A stretch of 64,000 nucleotides of DNA from Hydractinia symbiolongicarpus (lineage: Eukaryota; Cnidaria; Hydrozoa; Anthoathecata; Hydractiniidae). Position 1 is the first letter of the stretch. The number at the start of each line of letters is the position of its first letter. Of the stretch, positions 1 to 12,100 are shown in pieces. The notes beneath the pieces are model-generated. The model was not told the DNA's origin, ran no database searches, and saw only the letters and a program-made list of their open reading frames with translations. The position numbers were made by a program, and so were the translations under genes. The DNA is taken from contig NC_079879.1 of the NCBI RefSeq assembly GCF_029227915.1, forward strand, positions 5,208,001-5,272,000, read 5' to 3'.

Positions 1-3000
1 ACAGGAGAAGGATCGAAAAGAAATGTGTATGGAAATCATAGCGAGCCTGGACACTCTCCTGAAAAAGGCCTGGATCAAAGTTTTTCTCGCTCAACTGAAA
101 AAATAAATAAATATTCGCCACGCGCACGTAAGCAACTAAACACAGGGGAGAAGAGTCGAATGGATAAAAAAGAGTTAGATCGTAACGGTGACAGTAAATT
201 CCTAGAAAACTCCAGTGGTGATCTTGACAGAGATATCTCGCGCTCGGGTGAAAGATTTGACAAAAATTTAAAAACCTCGAGTAAAAACATGTCGCGTTCT
301 AACGAAAGGCTGAGTGAAGAACTTTTCCGCTCAAATAATAACGAGTTAAAAAAAAGCTCGCACTTGAATGAAAGAGTGGACAAACCTTCGAAGTATTCGA
401 GTGAAAAACCTGAAAAGCATTTCTCGCGGTCAGCCGAAAAAATTGACAAAAATTCAACACGCTCAACTGAAAGACTGGAAACAAAATCTCCACGCTCAAA
501 TAAAAAACCCGAAAACAATTCCTTGCCGCCTGGTGAAAGACTCGACAAAAACTCGTCACGCTCAACCGAGAATGTAAACAAAGACTTCCCCCAACCGACT
601 GTGAAATTTGGTAATAAGAATTTTACTGGTTTAAATGAAGAACTGGACAAGAGTTTATCCCGCTCTAATGAGAGGCTAAACAAACATATTTCACGTGCAC
701 ATGAAAGGTCAAGTAAAGATTTATCGCATCCTAACGAAAAGATGAATGAAGGTTCTCTAAATAACAGACATAATAATTTATCACATCCGAACGAGAGGGT
801 GGATCACTCTTCAGCGCAATCGAACGAAAAATTTGATACGCGTTTATCCCATTCCAACAAAAAATCGAATAAAGACATATCAACTACGCAAGACATTGGT
901 GTAAGACGACAGGATGAAACTTTTGATCGAAATCAAGAATTGTATCCTGATAAAAATACATATAAGAGGTTTGACGACAGAGACAGAAAAGATGATTTTT
1001 CGATGAAAGAAACGGAAAATGATTTAAGAAGGTCTGGGAATAGACATTTTGATGATAGGGCGCCAAAAGAAGCGAAAAGTGATTTACTGCAAAAAGATAG
1101 AAGTGCGCGGGATTTTCATAACAGTGTTGAACCTCTTTCTTCGCTCCATGATGAAAGAAAAGAAAGAAAATTGAATAAAGAAAAAGAAGAAGACAAATCG
1201 AAAGGGAGATTTCAAAATAAGGAGTTGGATCATGCAAAGCAAAACACGCCCGAATATTATCAAGTGGATAGATTGTTTGACTCTGCACGATCAAGTAAAA
1301 AGCCAAATGTTGCTGTTGCAGAATCTTCTACTACTGATGAAGGAACAAGTCGTAAACCAAATACCAAAAAAGGTTAGTTTGATTTGTTGCGAAAAGTGTT
1401 CGCGAGACCATACAGGTCTGACTATACAGGGAATTATGAACATGAAATACTCATTTTTTGTTAACGTCTTTGAAGTAGACATTATAAAACATGTTGAGTG
1501 GTTTTCCATTTGCCAATTACCAAAAAATTAACAAAAAATTGTTATAAAATATTTTAAATCAGTAAAACTGCAAAAGTTTCTCCCGCCGAAAATTCCTCAA
1601 TTAAAGTATATCTACTTGATTCAGCTTTGTTTTCCTTTTACAGAAACTGATAGCAAACGTCCTAAAAAATCTGGTCCAATGAAAGCTGATCTTCCTTTAA
1701 GTGCAGTCACAAAGACACCTGTGAGAAAAAACCAAGACATACAAAGGCGACCTTTATCTGGTTCATTGAGGCAAAAGTCAAAATCTTTTACTAATATAAG
1801 GTAAGTTTGACCATTATGAAAATATTTACTCGAATACGAGAGATATTCGTTGTGACGAGAGAAATTTACCCAAGAAACTTTCATAACCAAAATAACTGAA
1901 CAAAACTTTAACAGAAAATTATAATGCGAAAGAAGCTGAGTGTAAAAATTTTGACAGGGCGAGAACCATCCTAAAATCTCCTAAATAACCTAACATTTGG
2001 ACCAAATATAATTTTTCTTAAAACTTTTTTTGTCTTTTCAAGTAGTATTTCTTATGGTTTCAAACAGTTCTTACTTTTTTCTTCTTAATTCTGACCACCA
2101 AATCTCCTAAATTTTAAAATTTGAATCTTTTTGCCCTCCTTTAAAATTGTGACCTAGCAAGCTATTAAACGACTTATTGTGATCATGTTGTTAAGTAACC
2201 TTCTTCTTCCACAGTAACATCAAACCGGCTTCACCGCGACTGCAATCTCCCGGAAGTGATACAACCGAAGTGCAGAATTTGGACTCAGTTGCACTGCGTG
2301 AGCAGATATACTATGATTGGCTGCAAAGAAAAAAATCATCGGATCAAATTGTTCGAAAATCATCCGGAAGAAAGAAAAAGGAAGAAGAAGAAGAAAATGA
2401 AAACAAAGAACGGGAAAGAAAACTTTTGGTATATATTTTAAAAAAATTCAATTTTTACAGGACCATTAAACTTCTGGGTTTTCTGGTCTTTCTATAGTAA
2501 CAGAGGGCTGGGCGAGAACTCAGAGTCACTAATACTATTTGTATTATTTACCTAAGTTAGCCTCTTCAGTTCCTAATAATACTGTTATCAACGAAAGCTA
2601 AATGAAAAGGGTGGATTTCATTACACTTTCGTTAGTATAAGACATGAATCGATCGGGTTGGAAGCGATCGCTCTGTCACAAGACTTTCAGTCGTGTGAAA
2701 GATTGTGCGTGTTGAAAAGCATTACATGTTTTATTTTATAAGCACGGCATGTATAAGCATCTAAAAGCTTAAATTTGTTCATTTTTTTAACATTATGTGA
2801 AGTCCAACAAAATAATATGAACTTTTTGTGTGTTTTGTTTTGTGAGGGGTTTTTTTTATTCTTTATGTCAGAATTAACCAGTATGATATAACCAGTGAGA
2901 TTTAAGTTGTAATTACTGATGTGTAAAATTTAAATGCTTTATGTTTATGATCGTGTGTTTTTCATAAGCATATTCCAATAAATATTTAAAAAAGTACTTT

Positions 3001-4880
3001 TTATGAGCATCTTTAAGCCTTATTTTAGAATTTCAATTGCTTTAAAAAAAAACGTGTAAATTATATTGACTTAAGAAAGTTATGTAAGGAAGCTTTGAGG
3101 GGTTTTGTGCACCTACTATATCTTTGTGATCGATTATTTTAACAGTGGTATGTCAGATAACCTATTATCTACTAACTAATTTCTAATTACATCACATTTT
3201 TTTCAGGCTCAAAAATCTTATGATGCTTGGAACGAGAAAAAAATTGAAATGTTGAAATCAAAAAAAGATACTGAGAAAACAATAAAAAGTACTGAAAAAG
3301 AGAAATTAGAAGAACAACAACAACGTAAACAAGACGCAAAGAAATTTTTCGAATCGTGGAAAGAGCAAAAAGACCAAATGTTAAAGGTTAGTTACTTCTA
3401 ATATGGTGCAAATAATTTCTGAACTCATATTGAAGAAGAACTACTTTGTTCATCACTAACATACTGCCAAGCAGTGAGCGGGATTCGATCCGCTTACTTA
3501 CACGCATTATACTCGCCCGTCATGCTCAGAGGTCTGATCGGGGTGAAGCATTCTCTGTTGAGAATGAAATACGGATGTGCTATGATAAATATTCACCTAT
3601 ATGAATTTCTGATCTGTTGCTTCGGGAAATATTTTAACATCAGGGTTGCCGCTGCTATGATAGAGTCTCATTTGATGAGTTTGATGAGAATCTTCAGCCT
3701 TTACTTGGAAATGACGGTATTTTTATAAAATAAAATCGAGGATATATAAGGAGATTTTCATACTTGTTGACAGAAATTGAGAATAATTTGAGATTTTTAA
3801 TGTCATGAATGAAATTTTTGTTGTACCCATGTAGAATTTTATGTATTTTTTGATATAGTTTTACAATTAACTAAAATTGAGAGTTTTAAGAAGGCGTGGC
3901 TACCCTGAACAAACTAGAAGGCTTTGTAGAACCAGTAATTTTTTGCACCAAATTGATTTCCATCTATTGTAGGGAATTGTGTCGTTTTGTAACTTAATGT
4001 TTCCATGAGTAATAAAGATGGGAATTACTCAACAATTTCTACCTTCTCACGGAATTAACCCGTGTTAGCATTAAGTTTCAGTTTTTATCTTAACAAGTGT
4101 GGCCGCGCTCCTAGCAATTCAACGAAAGCAATTATTTTGTTACCAATCAAAATGCGTATTTTTAGGAGCAAAACAGAAATAAGCTAAAAACAGAAAAAGA
4201 AAGGAAGAAGAAAGAATTTGGAGATAAAGTTGAGCGTTCAGCGGATGCGCAGAAAACGTTTGATAATTGGTATGTTTTTCTATACCTTGTTCGACACGTA
4301 TTTGACGATATTTCTTTAGCCTTGTTTTGCTGCACCAACTGATGAAAATTCAGTTTATTTCTGTTTCCAGCAATAATCGTCCTTTTTTGCAGTTCTTTGA
4401 ATTATCTTTTCTGAATTCACAGGAAATCTAAAAAGGATGAAGTATTAAAGGAGAAGAAAAGAGCGAAGAAGAAGGAAAACGAAGCTGTTATGGAGGCAGA
4501 GCTTGAGAAATTAGACCGAAAACAACAAGCTAACAGAGTCTACGAAAGTTGGAAAGAAAAGCGTGCAAAATCAAAATCGCGACCAACAAGTGCACTGGTA
4601 CAGAGGTTGGTGCGATTCCTTCTGATTCACATGCTAAAAATGTATTTGTGTTAAAGAATCTGGAAAAACCACATATTTGCCGCTTGTGATATGATGTGCA
4701 CTTTAGCCTGAGCTCTGATTACTTGTTTTTAGGCCCTGGTGTCCATCAAGTCGCAACGCTGGTCCAAGCGTCATTCCTGGTGACGTGCAACCTGTTATTG
4801 TGCGCACTGCGCCACCAAGTCGCGTGAGAACAATGAGCGCTACGGCGCGCTTGCAAAGCAACACGAAGAGATCGAAATAA
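1..4880 (+). CDS. MAP9-like coiled-coil protein, 3' part of gene
   Basis: Seven exons: 1-1372 (open at the window edge), 1644-1800, 2215-2428, 3207-3386, 4166-4269, 4423-4605, 4733-4880, all with GT..AG introns and matching phases. The first exon encodes about 450 residues of low-complexity, charged, Ser/Asn-rich sequence built from imperfect repeats of the form SRSxERLDKN. The later exons encode Lys/Glu-rich helices with a recurring aromatic pattern: YYDWLQRKK, SYDAWNEKK, FFESWKEQK, TFDNWKSKK and VYESWKEKR. That spaced (Y/F)-x-x-W-x-x-K unit is typical of MAP9 and of the related CCDC34/CCDC181 microtubule and ciliary proteins, so a microtubule-binding role is inferred. The C-terminus (SATARLQSNTKRSK) is basic. 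The true start lies upstream of the window. Family assignment is moderate; the exon structure is well supported. Confidence 0.75.
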
Positions 4881-5464
4881 TACATTCAAATTCTTTTTTA
4901 AAAATATTTAAAATATGAGCTATACTACAACATATTATACATCATGACATTATGTCGTGGTATTAGTATGCTTTCAAGGTTAGCGTAATAAATAGCTTCT
5001 TATTTTTTTATGTATATATGTTAAATTTACTAAATTGTTGAATATATTTATGTCTAGATTATGTATATTATGTGACGATGGTCGCGAATTTGATCGTGTC
5101 AAAAGTGTTTTCAGATTCATTCAACTCTTGTCGCGAGTGCAAAAATTACCTGTCAACCGGATAATTTTAAGCGCCCTCTTGAAAAAGTTTCCTATCAAAT
5201 TTATATGATACGATTACAGTAACTTTATGTTTGCGGGACCCGTGTATTTTAAAAATAGAGCACATTTTAAAATTTCGCAGGAATTTATTTCATAAAGGCG
5301 AATCTCCACGGGACGATTTTTACGACGATCGTCATCAATACTCGAACTCGATTGGTCGCGATTTTCGTCATAATAAAAAGTTGAATTGGATTCTATCAGG
5401 TTTGATTCTCCCGAAAACACAATCCTCAATTCCAAAATTGTTTCTATGAAAAAGGGGAAAAGGT
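4881..5464. other. Intergenic gap between convergent MAP9-like and STX18 genes
   Basis: AT-rich 3' flanks of the MAP9-like gene. Short ORFs on both strands at 5214-5449 overlap each other and show no family signal, so they are not called. No RNA gene is seen. The gap from here to the STX18 stop at 6128 is otherwise filled by the TA-type mini-element at 5465-5918. Confidence 0.6.
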
Positions 5465-5918
5465 TACTTTAAAGGAAGAAACTTTCGCTGGAAGAAAGTT
5501 TCGCAGTTCGGAAGAACCGCGAAAATGTTGCATTTCGCGGGAAAAAACTTTCGCGGAATGATACTGAAGTATTAAAAAACAAAATAAAACAATTATTTTA
5601 TCACAAAAAAAATACTATATAATATTCTTAGTCTATGATTATAATGTCTTCGCAATCTTCTCGTTGACAAAAATTACAAAAATTATAGTTTTGCTTCTGC
5701 ATCACTTTTGTTATAGTTTATAAGCCTTTTTTCTCAACGTCAGCTAATTAAAAAAATAAAGACAATGATGTTTTTTGCTTTTACTGAGTAGTTAAATACA
5801 AATAACATCAAAAGCCTTAACTGGAAACTAAATTTACAAAAAAATTCGCGGGAAAAACAACACGTTTTGGAAAATTTCGCGGAAAGGCCTCCAAAACCGC
5901 GAAACTTTCTTTAAAGTA
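5465..5918. mobile_element. CGCGAAA-rich MITE, copy 1 (intact core)
   Basis: A 454-bp non-coding element with terminal inverted repeats. The left end reads TACTTTAAAGGAAGAAACTT and runs on through CTGGAAGAAAGTTTCGC. The right end is the inverse but has lost about 20 bp within it. Clusters of TTTCGCGG/CCGCGAAA near both ends can fold as hairpins. The whole element matches, in reverse complement, the interrupted copy at 36108-37643, including the central stretch around ATAATATTCTTAGTCTATGA. Ends in TA..TA suggest a TA target, as in Tc1/mariner-mobilised MITEs (inference). Confidence 0.8.
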
Positions 5919-6127
5919 CTTTTAAGGAAGAAACCTTAAATAAATTAGAGCATAAACAAAGCGAAAGCTTTTTTCATTAAATTATTTATAAAGATAAGAA
6001 ACATCATACATATTTGGAATCAAATTTGATGGTAAGATAATCCATTCTTTATTTACATATTGCATATAGTTATCTTGATAAAATATCCAAAAGCAGACCA
6101 ATCAAAATGATACAATCGTTCGATTCG

Positions 6128-9100
6128 TCAGACATTGTACCAATCAAGAAACAGAAGAGAAAACGTGCACATAACCAAAAAGAACAGAATCCAGACACGA
6201 AATGTGGCGCTGTTTTTGATGGCCTAAATGAAAACCAATCGGATTAAAGAAAAATAAACTACATAACTAACACATGCGCAGAAGAAGATGGGCAAATACC
6301 TCTCGTATTTGTTCGTTTCCTTCTTTTACGTTTTCAGTCGTTGATACAGCTGTTTCGTGAAGATTTTCAATCTGAGTTGACTAAAGAAGACAAATATATA
6401 TACTTGGTTATCGGAACATTTTCTGCTATGATATACACAGGCTCGGCTAGTAACAGGATATACCTGTGCTAAAACTTTCTCTTGAAATATTTCTTGAAGT
6501 TGACCAATTTCGATAACTTTTCCTTCTATATTTCTGCAAAAAAAAAAGTAAAAAATATCAAAAATGAAAAGATTTTCGCAGATTTCATTTTCCAGAAAGA
6601 AGAAAGAGTTCTCAAAAGAAAACAAAAACAAGTATGTTCATGCAATACTCACTTAATTTCTTTATCAACATGATTCATTTCTTCGTACAGCTGTTCGTTC
6701 TCTTCTTCAAACTTATAATACAAGAAAAAAAATAGTCACAATCTCTCGTATTTTTGCACAGGATGAGAAATTATAGCGCATGCGTAATTCAGCTTACCAT
6801 TTGAGTTTCTTCAGGTGTAAAGTTGAATTCTTCTTTCTTCTTTTCTTCATTTAACAACAATGCCTGCTGTGTAGAGGTTTCTCTTTTTGATGCAGAGTTC
6901 ACTGGATTGCTTTTCTCTAGATAATACATGGTAAATTAATTAAAGACAATGAAAGTCAACAAGAAGAAATCACGGAGAAAGCAATACATTTTTTGGTAAA
7001 AATATACAAAGTATTTTTTAATATATATTAAACCCGGAACTGGTACAATTTAAAAATCGTCGTTTTTCGTTGATTTTGGATCTCGCCAACAGGTCTCCTG
7101 CCTTGGTCCCAGTAGTCTGCAGAATCAAAAATTGGGAAACAGAACTCAAAGAGTTTCAAGAATTACAAATGAAAAAAATGAGAATGCGAATCGGTAAATT
7201 AGGATAACAATATCCTTGTTTATAAGTCTAAGCTTAAAATTAGTTTTACCACAAAATCACGACTAAATATCCAACAAAATATGGTAAATTAAAACACTGC
7301 AATTGTTTTTCTTAGTTTTAAAAAAGCAAAAGTAAAGTTTGCACATGGGAGGCAAAAATAATGCAATTTCTTTATCTCAAACACGAAGAACTTCCTATCT
7401 TCAACTTATTCGGACAATGTTTCTGGTCCCTGTGAGTTTGGGGTACAGAGAGTCACTGTATACACATTTCGCGTTCATTTCTTCTCTTAAGGTTATCATC
7501 ATCACCAAGTATATTATAAAAAATAATCTTTGCTCAATGCTTGTTCGTCGTGCTACTCTTGGACGAAACATACACACAGCAACAACACCGAAATATGAGC
7601 ATCTTGAAGTTAGGAATTTTTAAACTAGGTGAATATTTAAAATTAAATTTAAGGAAAGAAAAATTAAATTAAATTACTTTTATTTTTGTGATCAACTTTT
7701 TTAATTGTTTCTGTTCGTTTTGTTTCTACAGCAGAATCTTTCTTTTCTATCTTCCTCCTTACTGGTTTTAACCGAGACCTAATGATGAAACAAAAATCAT
7801 TTACGCATTAGTCATCAAAAATCAACAACTGTCATAAGTGTTAAAAGGCTGATCCAGGGATATTTCACAAAGATCGAACCGATTGGCATTAAAAGGTCTT
7901 TTAAAGGAGGTAGTGGGGAGGATTCACCTGGTGTATATTACTTACATTCTCTTTCGGTCCAACGTCTGCTTTACGCGATATGCTCTCTGCTGGCTGTACA
8001 GTTTACATACATCTATGAATACAACCAAAAGTTGGACATTACTATCCGATGTTACTTATTTAAAAAATGTAGGGTGACCTACTGTGTAAAGAAGTCTACA
8101 TAAACAATTGCTTTTATTATAAAACAAATTGCACATAATTTTAAATCAAGACTACAATAATGATGAAATAATTGATATTACATAAGGATACCTTTTAAAT
8201 ACAACTCTAACAATTCAATTACTGCCACACAGTGACTCTTCAATTGTGATTCTGATGAAATTTGATTTACTAAAGAACAATAATGCTGTTTATATATCAT
8301 ATGTATTTTTTTCGAACTTGTTAATTGTTTAAAGTGTTATAATATGGAAGATTGTACGAATTTCTTCATATTTGATTAGTTATAGATAAAATATGTCATT
8401 AATACTAAAAGTTCATTTTTGCGTTTAGGGATTTTGCATTTAAAAAAAATAAAATAAATGGTAAATTGTACAAGTGCGTACCAACCGATTAATAAGTCAT
8501 ACCTTGAGGGTAAATTTGTTGCGAGACTATTTTTGCCTGGAAACATTAGTACATAAGAAAAACATTCTGTTCTCTTTCCAACTATATGCCACCCATTTAT
8601 GCGAATTTCTCACATGATGTTCATTAGATTTTATTTTTCTGATTGCAAAACAATGTTGTTATAAACTTCAAACACAAACCTTCATTTTTTAACGCAAAAA
8701 TTGAATTTGAGCATGATTTTATGTAAGTTTGTGCATCAGCATCAATCTGGTCTCGTTCTTCACTGCTAAGTTTTGATGATATTGATATAAGATGACTAAA
8801 AAATATGAAACCAAAAATTACTTTAAAAGTCAGATCTATAACAGAAATTTTTATTTCTTGGTATAAATACCCTATATTTTTTGAAACAACTTCTCTTTTG
8901 TTAAAGAGTTTTTTTTAAATAATATATTTATATATTTATATGTATATTTTTTATCTCAAATATAGGATAAAAAAATTATTATATATCCATGGTCACCAAC
9001 TTGATAGGATTTATTACAAGGAATTTAATTTCTCTTATTTTAACACTTTTAATAATAAATTTTATTACAGTTACTACTAACTACTAGGTATCTTCTACAA

Positions 9101-12100
9101 TTGAACACCACAAAAAAAACAGGTGTGAAGTCAAAATATTTTTTCACCAATGATATTAAAGAATGATCAGGTGCGGATCCAGGGTTAGTCAGATAAGTCG
9201 CGTGACTAAGTGTAAATTTGACGAAAAATGTTAGCCAAGCGAAGATGTCGACGATCCAGGCGTTGCAAACGGAGGAGGGCGTTAAAAATTGTAATTTTTT
9301 TACGGCGAAAAGCCATGGTTCACAGCCCTCTCCAATTCGCCTATAGCGATGTTGACGTCAAAGTTGTGACGTCGCTACCATATAGACTGAGAGGGTTTCA
9401 AATTATAGCTTACAGATTTTGACTGATTCATTTTGACTAATCAGTCACTCAGTCAGTCAAAAATCAAATAGCTATGGCCCGCAACCCTCCCCATCTCACC
9501 TAAGGGGCCTGTGACGTCAAAATCGTGACGTAATTTTCACACTCTATGCGTAGTCCAACAATATGTGGCCCGCAGCCGCCAAAGGAAATTTAGGTTCCGT
9601 ACTGCGTGGTTACTGATAACCTGTTAGGCTATAGTTTTAACTCCCATCCGTCAGGATTAGTCAAAGACTCACGCCTTTTGACTTGGATTCTTTCCGTACT
9701 ATTATTGATTATGGCCGCAGCAGATATGTTGGCGCGGGTGCTTACTGATTTAAAGTGTGATAATTTTGAATCTGTTCGTAAAATGCAAAAAGAACTTTTA
9801 GAAAGTGTTTATTCTCGAGCATTTTTGTTGTCTGGGGATATTTATCCCTTGGTTGGTAAAAGTCTTCATCGGAATTTAGGTCCAGATATATACCTTCCAT
9901 CTGAGGCGAGGTGTGAAGATAAAGGAATTATTGCTTTAAGGTGAGAAGTATGTTTTTTACTCTCCAACACACCTTGCATTTATTTAAAGGTTTTCAGTAT
10001 ATCTGCTACGAAAAGCTAGTTGGGGAGAGCTTTATACAACAGACTATTAAAACCAAATACAAAAAGATTTAATTAGCTAATAGCTAGGGCTAATACACCT
10101 TTACGATAATTCGGAAAAAATAACACTCCATCGTAGCTTATTTTGCAATCAGAAGAGGTAAACATTACACTTTTATAAGAGTTTATTAAGGAGAAAACAC
10201 GTTTTTTCGTGATAACTTTTCTTGCCACGTTTTGTTTTTAATGAAAAGTACACATAAGTTGTATCTTATTATTATTAACGTTTTCTGAAAATTTTAAAGA
10301 AATTGATACGACGGAAGTTAAAAAGCTGGAGAAAACACGCTTTCGTCTCTAACAAACTCTCATAAAAACACGAGTTTTACCTCCTTTTTTCCGATATTGT
10401 AAAACAATGGAGAGCCGTAGGAACGCATGTACAATTGAATTATCATAAAGGTGTATTGTTTTTGTAATATGAGCTTTGAACAGAATTTTCAGCATTGCGG
10501 AGGAATTCTTTCTCAATTAATATTTGTGTTGTTATTAGAAGCAAGAACTTGACATCTGGATAAGTAAGGTTGGTGATGAAAATAAACAACTCTTCGAATG
10601 ACTATTAAGAAACAAAGTTTGTTGAGTAAAAGGTCATGGTAAAATATATTATTTTTAGATCCAATCCATCAGGAGACTGTCTATACAGCTCAGCATCGTT
10701 GGTATAGGTATAGGTGATAATTCTCTTGTTGATGTTTTGAGAATCTTGACATCCATAGAACTTTTCTTGCATCCTTCCTTTTATTCCAATCATACTTGTT
10801 TTCAATTTGCTTTTAAAAACCAAAAGGCAAATATTTTTATATCTGAGAAAAGTTTATTCAGATTTTCCCTTTCCCATATGGTTTGTGATATGACTCTTTC
10901 TCCTGAGGAGGCAGTTAAAGCAGAAGCAATTAACAACTGTAGCCCCAAGACATGGTTTCCTTTTCTATCAATACTTGCCTTGTCAACAGTAATAAAGAGA
11001 AAAATTAACACATTTTACCCACAATTCGGTTTGTTACAGTTTGTTACAACTTTCTTTACACAGTGTATATCGCCACACCCATCTATTTTACCTGATGAAG
11101 ATCAGTTAAAAATTTTATTTTGTTATGAAGATATTGTTGTAGGTGTAGTCTGGTGTAGACTTCAAGCCAAATCATTACGTTCCCCTTTTTCCAGGTTGCA
11201 ACTTTCTTAACTGAAAGTTGCATTTTCCTATTTCAGCATGCAAAAAGCAGTAAAAAGCCCTTCTTAATTCTTCTTTTAAAGTTCAAACGAAACTTGAGTT
11301 TAGCCCTATAAATAAACAAATATATCTGAACAAATACATGGGTTGAGGTGTGTTTGTATCATATCACATTTATGTATATTTCATTTTCATTATCCTGATC
11401 TTTCCATATTCTTATTGTTTTTGTTATTATTGTGTTTTATTTTGCTGTCCATGGCTGGTGTGATCATTTGATTCACCTAGTCATGCTGATGAAGCCTGAT
11501 ATTGGCAGAAACAGCAGGAGTTTATAAATAATGAAATATATTCACAATTGTCTCACTTTATTGTAGTTAATCCCTGTTAATTTTAGTGGTTTTATCTATT
11601 TAAAATAAGACGTGTAAGACGGAGATTTGATTCTTATAAAAGATGTTCTTAGGAGATTTTGTTATAGCTTAGCGTTTCTTTTGGTCAATTTTATTAATAA
11701 CTAGATAAATCGGAAGACAATTTTTCGGCGATTTTTGTACCCGCAAAGCTTAAAATTTAGCCCCCAGCTGCTAAATTCAAGACTCAGTCTTGACTAAGTC
11801 TTGAAAAAGTCTGGATCCGCCCCTGATGATCTAGCATCAACATTTTTTACTATTAATTTAAAATTGCTACGCTTTGCTATGATATACCAGTATAAGCATT
11901 GAGAAATTAAGTATGTAAGAAACGTGTTAGTTAAGTGTAATCTTTCCCTAGAAAAATAAAGCTTAAAAACCTTCATTTAAAGTGCTAATAGAACAGATAT
12001 TTTTATTCCGTTAAACTTTGTAATTAAAATGACCTACCTAAATTCTCCAATATATTCAAGCTGATGACTCAAAAGAAATTCACGAAGCTTGGTGATATTC

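Larger units (their letters stand above)
9168..11825 (+). mobile_element. TIR-bounded DNA transposon in STX18 intron
   Basis: The left end at 9168 reads CAGGTGCGGATCCAG and the right end at 11825 reads, on the other strand, CAGGGGCGGATCCAG. The arms continue with looser similarity built on GACTAAG/CTTAGTC words. Both ends are flanked in direct orientation by ATGAT (9163-9167 and 11826-11830), a candidate 5-bp target duplication. The CAGGGGCGGATCCAG-type end is common among hAT-like elements, but hAT duplications are usually 8 bp, so the superfamily is left open. Inside are a CRE-like promoter region, a spliced decayed gene (9711-11210) and a nested MITE. Confidence 0.65.

Noticed and set aside
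75-683. 202-aa ORF antisense to the MAP9-like exon
   Set aside because: Shadow of the repetitive coding exon on the other strand (Ser/Leu-rich mirror of the repeats).
7339-7623. 94-aa plus-strand ORF
   Set aside because: Lies in an STX18 intron, no motif, no splice signals.
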